Source of the DNA: an uncultured Acidobacteriota bacterium
Lineage (GTDB): Bacteria; Acidobacteriota; Terriglobia; Bryobacterales; Bryobacteraceae
NCBI GenBank assembly: GCA_937952345.1
Contig: CALFYN010000740.1
Span: 1-7,216, forward strand
Direction: 5' to 3'
DNA: 7,216 nucleotides
Shown: positions 1 to 5,716 of the stretch, piece after piece
How positions within the stretch are numbered: the first letter of the stretch is position 1
Layout: the number at the start of each line of letters is the position of its first letter
Made by a program: the position numbers and the translations under genes
The notes under the pieces: generated by a model
Database searches by the model: none
Told to the model about the DNA's origin: nothing
The model's input: the letters and a program-made list of their open reading frames with translations, nothing else

Positions 1-150
1 ACCGATCCTCACCAGGACGCGCTGGCTCTTTCCAACATCAATACGGATCTCGGGGGAGGAGAGGCGTGGCGTTCGAAAGATCTCATCCTACCAAAGTTGA
101 GGGTGCCCTCGCGACCGCCGCTCCGCTGTTTCGAAAAATGCCTCTCCCCC

Positions 151-185
151 TCGATTCCTATATCGTATACAATATAATTGTATCG
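151..185 (+). promoter_or_regulatory. Candidate promoter with overlapping palindromic operator for the HTH gene
   Basis: A perfect -10 hexamer TATAAT lies at 173-178. A weak -35 candidate, TCGATT, lies at 151-156 with 16 bases between the two. A perfect interrupted palindrome, ATACAAT then ATA then ATTGTAT, spans 167-183 and covers the -10 box completely. A dimeric repressor bound there would block RNA polymerase, and the helix-turn-helix protein encoded 10 bases downstream is the obvious candidate for autorepression. Transcription would start around 185, leaving a leader of only about 8-10 bases before the ATG at 194. There is no Shine-Dalgarno sequence, so translation would be nearly leaderless. 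The sequence pattern is seen; the regulator assignment is inferred. Confidence 0.5.
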
Positions 186-193
186 CATAATGT

Positions 194-646
194 ATGTCAC
201 GCTCGCCCAACGCTGACGGTTCGCGGTTGTGGGAGCACGTACGCGAAGTGCTCAAAGCACATCTGGAACCGTGGCCGCACCAGACCCAGAACGGTTCCGA
301 TACTCGAAGTCAGGCCGCGCTGGCGAGAGCCTTGGGGCTCAGCCCCCAGGCCCTCTCGAACTTCCTGTCTGGAAAGCGTACTAATCGGTCGCTTGGCGGA
401 TTAGCGATGGCAAAGGCGTGCTCGCTGGGAATCGAGTTCGTATGCGATCAACACCGCATCGGTCGGCTCGGCGTGGCTACCAACGATTGCATGCCTTCCG
501 CGCGGCCGCAGTTAGAGTTCGTGTTCACTGATGACTTCCAGATCGTACATGACTCCTGTCCGTTGACCGTCCGATTCAAGAAAGGGCCGGAGGCGGCCGC
601 AGAATCCACCGCACAACCAACGATACGTGTGAAGATCACGTCTTGA
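194..646 (+). CDS. Small helix-turn-helix (XRE/Cro-CI-like) transcriptional regulator
   Basis: This is a 150-residue protein with a probable Cro/CI-type helix-turn-helix at about residues 38-82. The recognisable core is SQAALARALGLS followed by PQALSNFLSGKR, which is helix 2, the turn and the DNA-reading helix 3. The C-terminal half (about 83-150) matches no family I recognise; it contains the stretch LEFVFTDDFQIV and ends in a basic, beta-like tail. The ATG at 194 is chosen because an in-frame TAA at 188-190 excludes any earlier start. It has no ribosome-binding site but sits just below a good -10 box. It likely represses itself through the palindrome at 167-183. No toxin or partner gene is adjacent, so an antitoxin role is not supported. 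It may control maintenance or excision of the integrated element, which is an inference from position only. Confidence 0.75.
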   Translation: MSRSPNADGSRLWEHVREVLKAHLEPWPHQTQNGSDTRSQAALARALGLSPQALSNFLSGKRTNRSLGGLAMAKACSLGIEFVCDQHRIGRLGVATNDCMPSARPQLEFVFTDDFQIVHDSCPLTVRFKKGPEAAAESTAQPTIRVKITS

Positions 647-694
647 GTTCTTCTCCGACGATCGCCAAACTAGGAGCATCCTCTTTAGAAGAAC
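647..694 (+). repeat. Inverted repeat just after the HTH gene, weak terminator candidate
   Basis: GTTCTTCT at 647-654 begins at the base after the HTH stop codon and is perfectly complementary to AGAAGAAC at 687-694. The 8-bp stem encloses a 32-base loop. There is no T-run after the right arm, so a canonical intrinsic terminator is unlikely. The pairing is real but could be chance. Confidence 0.25.
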
Positions 695-762
695 ACGAGT
701 CGTCGTCTCCTCCAGCGGACCACCAAAGTCGGTGACGACCGCGCGCGAGGAGGGCAGGATTG

Positions 763-821
763 TGGAGTCCGCGTGGAGTCCATACCGCCCCATTGGGCGT
801 TCTGGCGTCCAAATGGCGTCC
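763..821. repeat. Four phased direct repeats TGG(A/C)GTCC, probable arm-type or regulatory binding sites
   Basis: TGGAGTCC occurs at 763-770 and 774-781, and TGGCGTCC at 803-810 and 814-821. Within each pair the copies start 11 bases apart, about one helical turn, so bound proteins would sit on the same face of the DNA. The second pair is a tandem repeat of the 11-mer TGGCGTCCAAA. Between the pairs, CGCCC (786-790) and GGGCG (795-799) form a short inverted repeat centred almost exactly midway. The cluster begins about 60 bases from the tRNA fragment, where arm-type sites of a tyrosine integrase or sites of an excisionase are commonly found. Binding sites for the HTH protein, or iterons, are alternatives. 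The rest of the non-coding stretch from 647 to 881 shows no gene. Confidence 0.55.
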
Positions 822-881
822 AAATCGCCCACCCTAAGTCTCGTGTTATCATAGGGAGGCACTCGTAAGTGATTGATATTT

Positions 882-931
882 TTTGCTTGGGGTGCAAGAG
901 GTCCCGGGTTCAAATCCCGGCAGCCCGACCA
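882..931 (+). tRNA. tRNA-Pro (GGG anticodon) 3' fragment, attachment-site remnant
   Basis: The sequence folds as the 3' part of a tRNA. The anticodon stem is 882-886 with 894-898, with a 7-base loop at 887-893 carrying anticodon GGG at 889-891 and G at position 37. The T-stem is 904-908 with 916-920 (five G-C pairs) around the loop TTCAAAT (909-915). The acceptor 3' strand is 921-927, with discriminator A at 928 and encoded CCA at 929-931. A GGG anticodon means proline, and the 3' strand CAGCCCG implies a 5' strand CGGGCTG, matching the C1-G72 pair and A73 of bacterial proline tRNAs. That 5' strand and a D-arm are absent upstream, where the sequence is unrelated and AT-rich, so this is not a functional tRNA. 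Pair 882-898 is a T-G wobble, suggesting that identity with the true gene begins near 883. Confidence 0.85.
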
Positions 932-954
932 TTCAACCCTCAGAAAAATAGTTA

Positions 955-981
955 GGCCCGAGAGCAAATGGCTCCCGGGCC
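955..981 (-). terminator. Rho-independent terminator of the TonB-dependent receptor gene
   Basis: An 11-position stem (955-965 with 971-981, one A-C mismatch) encloses a 5-base loop. On the minus strand it is followed, after a few bases, by a run of five T (complement of 945-949), which fits termination of the receptor gene whose stop codon is about 15 bases upstream. In the plus direction no T-run follows, so it is less suited to terminating transcription coming from the tRNA side. Confidence 0.65.
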
Positions 982-995
982 AAACGCATTGATTA

Positions 996-3900
996 CTACC
1001 AGAAGAACTTGAACCCGAGCTGGATCTGGCGCGGGTATCCGTTCTGCGTGGACGCCTGGCTGGGGAACATCGTTCCGAAATTCGGACTATTCGGATTGTT
1101 GATGAAGCTCTCGTTTCTTCCGAAGAAGTAGTAGTTCGTGGCGTTGAAGGCCTCGAGCCGGAACTGCGCCCGAATCCTCTCGGTGATGTAGGTCATTTTC
1201 GACAGAGCCATATCCATGTTGAACAGGCTCTGCTTACGGATCTGGCCGCTGCGGAATGGTGTTGCGCGTGGTGAGTAATCGGCTGTCATCAGCCAGGCAT
1301 AATTGGCGGTATCGGTGCCGCACCCACGGTTGATGCTGAACTGCTGCGGGCGAATGGACCCGTCATTGAACTGGCGCAGGACGCATGGATTGTAGGCGAC
1401 GATCTGATGGCGGTTGAAGTCGATATCGCCCGTCCAGTCCCCTCCAGGAGTCCGCGGATCCTTGATCGGAATGGCATTGCCCGGCAGGTCGGTGGGCTCG
1501 CCGGAACCGAACTGGGTATAAGTGCTGAACTGCCAGCCGCTGATCAGTTTTTCGAGAAAGCCCGTGGCGCCGGCGCCTAAGGATTTGCCTTTTCCAAAGG
1601 GCAGTTCGTACACCGTGTTGAACTTGATGTAGTGCGGACGGTCGAGGAAATACAGACCCTGCTGCATTACGTTCGCGTAGGGATCGTTATAGCTGGCCCG
1701 CTCCACCATCTTCGAAAAGGTGTAGTTGCCGAGGAGAGTGAGATCCCTTCCAATGCGGAGGTTGTAGTTCAACTGCAGTGAGTTGTACCAGATGTTCGAC
1801 TCGCCACGACCGCGTTCCTGCAGGTTGCCGCTGAACTGCGGAAACGGGCGGGCAAGCTGGAAGCGGGAGAGGTTGGCCGCGGTAAACATGGAAGTGCCGC
1901 GAAACGCCTCGATGCCACGGAACGGATTGGGAATCTGCTGATTGCAGAAGGTCGGACTCCCGCCTTCCAGCAGGTTGCACTGCTGGCGAAAGCTCAGGCC
2001 AGGAATGTTGAAATCGCGCTCCGTATTTGCACCTACCGTGCGGCTGCCCACATAGGAAGTTTCCAGCGTCGAGTTTTTCGATACCTGGAACTGGAATCCG
2101 AATGAGAACTGATGCACGTAAGGGATGCGCATCCTTGGGTTGTACCAATTGAAGTTCTGTCCGACGAAGGTGTTGTAGCCGAGCGAGGAACCCACTGGCA
2201 CATTGATGCCGGACGGATACGGGTTGTTCAGGAGGTTGGGTTGCAGCGTACGCCCGCCGTCCAGACTGTTTACCAGCGGTGTGCTGGTGGAGAAGCCCCT
2301 GGTTTCGAGAAAGTTGTTGTTGGGATTCATGAAGTACAAGCCGTAGCCGCCGCGCATCACCAACTTGTCAGTAATCAGGAAAGCGGCTCCCACACGCGGT
2401 TGGAAGTTGTTGAGGTCTTTGTCTCCCACGATGCGTGGATTGCCATTTACTCCAGCAAATTCAAGCCCTCCGCTGAGATTGCGGAGATTGGGATATTGCT
2501 GCAGCATCGCCTGGGGAATCTGTTGGGCAACCGGACTGGTTACCGAGGCGTTGAAGCCGCGGTTGATGCGGTCGTATTTCTCGTCGGGCGCCAGGTTGAG
2601 ATCCCAGCGGAAGCCAAGATTCAGCGTCAGGCGGCGACTCACCTTCCAATCGTCCTGGAAGTAGGGGGAGAAATACCATTGGCGGAAGAACGGATAGAGC
2701 GGGTAGTTGGACGATCCGCCGACTCCGCCGAGAAGGAATGACGCGTATCCGTCGCCCGCGATTGGCTCGGCCTGATTCCAGAGGCGCTGTGTCCAACGCG
2801 TTTCACCCGTGAACTGAATGATGTTTCCGCTGTTTTGCTGGATAAAGTGGGTACGGCGCAGATCGATACCGAACTTCATGGTGTGCGGGCCGGAGATCTT
2901 GGTGATGTTGCCGGCGATATTGTAGCTGTTGGTGATGTTGATCGACTGGCTTCGTCCCAGGCTGCTATACCCGTTGAAATCCCAGCGGCCGAAGTAGATC
3001 GGTCCTGGCAGCGTCCGCAGAAGAGAACTGGGCAGGCCCAGGGAGGTGAGATCGAAGTCGACCCCTCCACGTCCGAATCCCTTCTCGATGAAACGGTTGT
3101 GGGAGGCGCGGATGTTGGCGACTAAAGTGGGCGTGAGTGTACCGACCCAATCCAGCACATAGGCATCGTTGATGCGCTGGAAGGGTTGCTGGCCGCTCAT
3201 GGCGGGCCCTTCGCAGACCCCATTCGTGCAGCGATTCTCTGTCCGGTCATTAGAGGCATGGCGGAAGAACGCCCGGTTCTTGTCGCCGATGTTGAAATCG
3301 AATTTCAAGATGAGGTTGTAGAAGTCATCGGTAGCCGGATATTCCGGGTTCAAGAGATTCTGAACGGAGTAACGCTGTCCAGGGGTGGTTGCGTTTGGCA
3401 ATGGCATGTACTGCGTGACAGCGCGGGCGACAGGGTTGATGCGGCTGCCGGGTATCATGTTGCCGGGAAATGGCGAGCGGATGGGATCCCCGTTGGCGGC
3501 GAAGTTGCTGGTTTGCGGATCGTAGATAGTCACGGGTTGGCCTTGCGCGTTGGTAAGCCTGCTGAAATCGCCGTTCCGCATTTCAGGGGCCGGGAAGGAG
3601 TTCCTGAGGAACTGGGGCCAGAGTTCGTAGTAGCCCTCGTAACTGCCCAAGTAGAATGCCTTCACCGGGCCGTCCTGCCGGAGCAGGCCGGGAATCGTCA
3701 ATGGGCCGTCCAATTGAAACCCGTATTGGTCCAATCGGTGCGCGGGCCGCTCGGCGCCGACGGCGTTGTTCTGGAATGTGTTCGCGTCGAGAAACTTGCG
3801 GCGCATGAATTCCCATGCCGTGATGTGGTGTTGCGTCGTGCCGCTCTTCAGGACGACGTTGAAAACTCCACCACCGGTCTTTCCGTACTGGGCATCGTAG

Positions 3901-4571
3901 GAATTCTGCTGAACGCTGAACTCCTGTACCGCATCGACAATGGGAACATAGGCGATGTTGTTGTTCCCCATCTGGGCGTTGTTGGGTGCGCCATCCAGGA
4001 AGAATTCATTGTTCGACTGGCGGCCGCCATTGACCGACCACTGTGCGATGGCGCCATTATCGAACGGCCGCTGCCAGATGGCCGCGCCACGGAAGGTGAC
4101 GCCGGACATCATCGCACCCAGCATGAACGGATTCCGCGAGTTCAAAGGGATCTCAGAAACCTGCTTGCTGTTGATGATCCCAACGCGGCTGGCGGTCTGC
4201 GTCTCCAGTAGCGCCGATTCGGCTGTGACCGTTACGGACTCGGTGAGCGCGCCTACTTCGAGGACCACCTCGATGCCGGCAATCTGGCCGACCTGCAGCG
4301 TAATGTTTTCACGGGCAAATTGTTTGAAGCCCGGAGCGGTAACGTTCAACCGGTACACGCCTGGGCGGAGGAAGGGAATGGAATAGGCGCCTGAGGCGTC
4401 ACTGGTGGCAGTGGACGTCTCGTCGTTGGAGGCATTCGTAGCCAGGATGGCGGCTCCTCCGATGGCGCCGCCGCTCGAATCGAGGATGCGGCCGGAAATC
4501 GTGGCGCGGAATTCCTGTGCAAACACGAGCACTCCCGTTACGAAACCCACGCTTATGGTTCGAAGCAACAT
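996..4571 (-). CDS. TonB-dependent receptor, Oar-like, with N-terminal carboxypeptidase-regulatory-like domain
   Basis: This 1191-residue outer-membrane protein belongs to the large Oar-like receptors that are abundant in Acidobacteriota. Residues 1-18 are a signal peptide likely cut after VFA. Residues about 22-105 are a carboxypeptidase-regulatory-like beta-sandwich (ISGRILDSSGGAIGGAAI, then GAYSIPFLRPGVYRLNV and APGFK). The segment ESVTVTAES (about 111-119) resembles the TonB-box region. The plug spans about 120-245, with QWSVNGGRQSNNEFFLDGAP and SYDAQYGKTGGGVFNVVLKSG. The rest is a beta-barrel rich in aromatic and Asn residues, with barrel-type strands such as FSPYFQDDWKVSRRLTLNLG and a terminal aromatic strand QIQLGFKFFW. 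The ATG at 4571 is supported by AGGAG (complement of 4580-4584) 8 bases upstream. The substrate is unknown; these receptors import bulky ligands using TonB energy. The length is normal and the frame intact. Confidence 0.93.
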   Translation of the reverse strand: MLLRTISVGFVTGVLVFAQEFRATISGRILDSSGGAIGGAAILATNASNDETSTATSDASGAYSIPFLRPGVYRLNVTAPGFKQFARENITLQVGQIAGIEVVLEVGALTESVTVTAESALLETQTASRVGIINSKQVSEIPLNSRNPFMLGAMMSGVTFRGAAIWQRPFDNGAIAQWSVNGGRQSNNEFFLDGAPNNAQMGNNNIAYVPIVDAVQEFSVQQNSYDAQYGKTGGGVFNVVLKSGTTQHHITAWEFMRRKFLDANTFQNNAVGAERPAHRLDQYGFQLDGPLTIPGLLRQDGPVKAFYLGSYEGYYELWPQFLRNSFPAPEMRNGDFSRLTNAQGQPVTIYDPQTSNFAANGDPIRSPFPGNMIPGSRINPVARAVTQYMPLPNATTPGQRYSVQNLLNPEYPATDDFYNLILKFDFNIGDKNRAFFRHASNDRTENRCTNGVCEGPAMSGQQPFQRINDAYVLDWVGTLTPTLVANIRASHNRFIEKGFGRGGVDFDLTSLGLPSSLLRTLPGPIYFGRWDFNGYSSLGRSQSINITNSYNIAGNITKISGPHTMKFGIDLRRTHFIQQNSGNIIQFTGETRWTQRLWNQAEPIAGDGYASFLLGGVGGSSNYPLYPFFRQWYFSPYFQDDWKVSRRLTLNLGFRWDLNLAPDEKYDRINRGFNASVTSPVAQQIPQAMLQQYPNLRNLSGGLEFAGVNGNPRIVGDKDLNNFQPRVGAAFLITDKLVMRGGYGLYFMNPNNNFLETRGFSTSTPLVNSLDGGRTLQPNLLNNPYPSGINVPVGSSLGYNTFVGQNFNWYNPRMRIPYVHQFSFGFQFQVSKNSTLETSYVGSRTVGANTERDFNIPGLSFRQQCNLLEGGSPTFCNQQIPNPFRGIEAFRGTSMFTAANLSRFQLARPFPQFSGNLQERGRGESNIWYNSLQLNYNLRIGRDLTLLGNYTFSKMVERASYNDPYANVMQQGLYFLDRPHYIKFNTVYELPFGKGKSLGAGATGFLEKLISGWQFSTYTQFGSGEPTDLPGNAIPIKDPRTPGGDWTGDIDFNRHQIVAYNPCVLRQFNDGSIRPQQFSINRGCGTDTANYAWLMTADYSPRATPFRSGQIRKQSLFNMDMALSKMTYITERIRAQFRLEAFNATNYYFFGRNESFINNPNSPNFGTMFPSQASTQNGYPRQIQLGFKFFW

Positions 4572-4652
4572 GGTGATGACTCCTGGAGATTGAAGTGGGC
4601 CAGACTCGCGACTTGAGAGGCAGCGAGCCTAACCGCATCGGACCAAGACTCG

Positions 4653-4682
4653 TAACAGTATATAAGATCTTTTTATCTGTTA
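4653..4682. promoter_or_regulatory. AT-rich quasi-palindrome in the divergent promoter region
   Basis: TAACAG (4653-4658) and CTGTTA (4677-4682) are perfect inverted arms around an AT-rich centre that contains the palindrome AAGATCTT. On the minus strand TATACT (complement of 4657-4662) is a plausible -10 box for the receptor gene and would give a leader of roughly 80 bases; no clear -35 is visible. The site lies in the shared control region of the receptor gene and the Tat-exported barrel gene, so it could be an operator acting on one or both. This is a pattern-based suggestion. Confidence 0.35.
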
Positions 4683-4685
4683 TTG

Positions 4686-4714
4686 CGCGATGCCCCGGTG
4701 CCTCTGGCATCGCG
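4686..4714. repeat. Perfect 9-bp inverted repeat, possible operator or mRNA hairpin
   Basis: CGCGATGCC (4686-4694) and GGCATCGCG (4706-4714) are perfect reverse complements separated by 11 bases. It lies just upstream of a -10-like TATACT (4724-4729), covering the position where the -35 box of the Tat-protein gene would be, so it could be a repressor or activator site. No T-run follows on either side, so it is not a standard terminator. If transcribed it would form a stable hairpin. Confidence 0.45.
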
Positions 4715-4747
4715 GCTTGGGAGTATACTCACTCTCAAGGAGACAGC

Positions 4748-5716
4748 ATGAAACCCCGGCGGAAATTTTTGACGGCGGCTTTGGCCACGGCGGCCATGCC
4801 TTGCGATGCGGCGGCGGAAGCGGCGGCGGTGCAGGCTTCGACGGGAATGGCGTCGGCGGCCGTTTCCGGTGGGACGCTGCCTGCACTGAAACTTGGCAAG
4901 TATTCCTTGTCGCGGCTGATCATTGGCGGGAATCCGTTGCATGGCTATTCGCACTTCAATTCGCTCTACAGCAAACACATGCTCGAATGGGCGGATCGCG
5001 AGCGCGTGTCGGAGATACTGGCGAATTGTGAGCGGCAGGGGATCAACACGTGGCAGTTTTCGCATCATGAGCGCGGGATGGGCGATCTGGCGCGATACCG
5101 GGAGAAGGGCGGCAAGATTCAATTCATCCTTCTCAGCCATGCGGAGATTGAAAATGATCACCGACTGATCAAGGATGTGGCGAAGCTGAATCCGGTGGCG
5201 ATTGTGCATCATGGGGGTTCGGCGGAGCGGAAGCGACGCGCCGGGCAATCGGGCAAGATTCGAGATTTTCTGAAGGCCGTGCGCGATGCCGGAGTGATGG
5301 CTGGGCTATCGACGCATGATCCGGATTTTCTGCGCGAAGCCGAAGAACAGAAGTGGGAAACCGATTTGTACATGACCGCGCTGTACTATCTCACGCGGCC
5401 CGCCGAGGAGTTTAAGAAGATATTGGGGACACGGCCGCTGGGGGAGATCTATCTTCCCGAAGATCCGCCGAAGATGCTGGCTGTGATGCGAAAGACGCCG
5501 AAGACATGCCTCGCCTACAAGGTATTGGCGGCGGGACGGCTGACGGACCGCCCGGCTGACGTGGAGCGGGCGTTTCGTGGAGCGCTGGAAGGCATGAAGC
5601 CCAACGACGGGATGATTATCGGGATGTATCCGCGATATCAGGATCAGGTGTCGGAAAATGCGGCGCTGGTGCGGAAGATTCTTCACGGGCCAGCGGCTGG
5701 CGCTTCCAATAGGTGA
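4748..5716 (+). CDS. Tat-signal TIM-barrel protein related to aldo/keto reductases, catalytic residues apparently lost
   Basis: This is a 322-residue protein. The start at 4748 is chosen over upstream in-frame ATGs because AAGGAG (4737-4742) lies 5 bases before it and because it begins directly with a Tat signal (PRRKFLTAALATAA, residues 3-16, RRxFL pattern), so export in folded form is likely. The rest follows the aldo/keto-reductase barrel: LGKYSLSRLIIGGNP (49-63), CERQGINTW (94-102), KIQFILLSHAE (123-133), PVAIVHHGG (149-157), GLSTHDP (186-192) and, near the end, AYKVLAAGRL (256-265) and the segment GMIIGMYPRYQDQVSEN (288-304). By alignment in the head, the usual active-site Asp and Lys are replaced (Q103 and S130/H131), no Tyr follows, and only His154/155 remains. 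It may be a non-redox barrel or use another mechanism; the substrate is unknown. It is divergent from the receptor gene and overlaps the DUF418 gene at its 3' end. Confidence 0.8.
   Translation: MKPRRKFLTAALATAAMPCDAAAEAAAVQASTGMASAAVSGGTLPALKLGKYSLSRLIIGGNPLHGYSHFNSLYSKHMLEWADRERVSEILANCERQGINTWQFSHHERGMGDLARYREKGGKIQFILLSHAEIENDHRLIKDVAKLNPVAIVHHGGSAERKRRAGQSGKIRDFLKAVRDAGVMAGLSTHDPDFLREAEEQKWETDLYMTALYYLTRPAEEFKKILGTRPLGEIYLPEDPPKMLAVMRKTPKTCLAYKVLAAGRLTDRPADVERAFRGALEGMKPNDGMIIGMYPRYQDQVSENAALVRKILHGPAAGASNR

Larger units (their letters stand above)
1..931. mobile_element. Right end of a tRNA-Pro-integrated element (genomic island, ICE or prophage remnant)
   Basis: The stretch ends exactly at a displaced 3' fragment of a proline tRNA (882-931), the usual scar at the distal end of an element that a tyrosine integrase has inserted into a tRNA gene. 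The tRNA fragment reads on the plus strand, so the element should lie to its left and the original chromosome to its right. The only convincing gene in the visible part is a helix-turn-helix regulator, and close to the attachment site there is a group of phased direct repeats. No integrase, transposase, phage or conjugation gene is visible, so the type of element is unknown, and its left end and the intact tRNA are outside the window. The fragment is seen directly; the existence of an element is inferred from it. Confidence 0.6.

Noticed and set aside
58..147. 8-bp inverted repeat GGAGAGGC (58-65) and GCCTCTCC (140-147), considered as ends of a small insertion element
   Set aside because: The arms are low-complexity purine-rich sequence, there is no target-site duplication, and nothing transposase-like lies between them.
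1..177. Open plus-strand frame from the left edge to a TAA at 175-177, as the possible 3' end of a gene
   Set aside because: At only 58 codons without a recognisable motif, an open frame of this length is expected by chance in GC-rich DNA. The last part also runs into the AT-rich promoter of the HTH gene.
850..931. A complete tRNA-Pro gene
   Set aside because: No acceptor 5' strand (CGGGCTG expected) and no D-arm are present upstream of the anticodon stem, so only the 3' part exists.
512..967. Minus-strand 151-codon open frame containing SGCRDLNPGPLAPQ
   Set aside because: That peptide is the antisense translation of the tRNA-Pro 3' end, a known source of spurious protein annotations. The frame also crosses the terminator and lies opposite the HTH gene.
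3186..4211. 341-codon plus-strand open frame inside the receptor gene
   Set aside because: It lies wholly antisense to the conserved plug and early barrel of the TonB-dependent receptor, shows no family motif, and is explained by codon bias on the opposite strand. The other open frames within 996-4571 are rejected for the same reason.
4595..4747. Upstream start at 4595 for the Tat-exported barrel gene
   Set aside because: It would add 51 residues encoded by the divergent promoter region and its inverted repeats, and would bury the Tat signal. The start at 4748 has a good AAGGAG at proper spacing.
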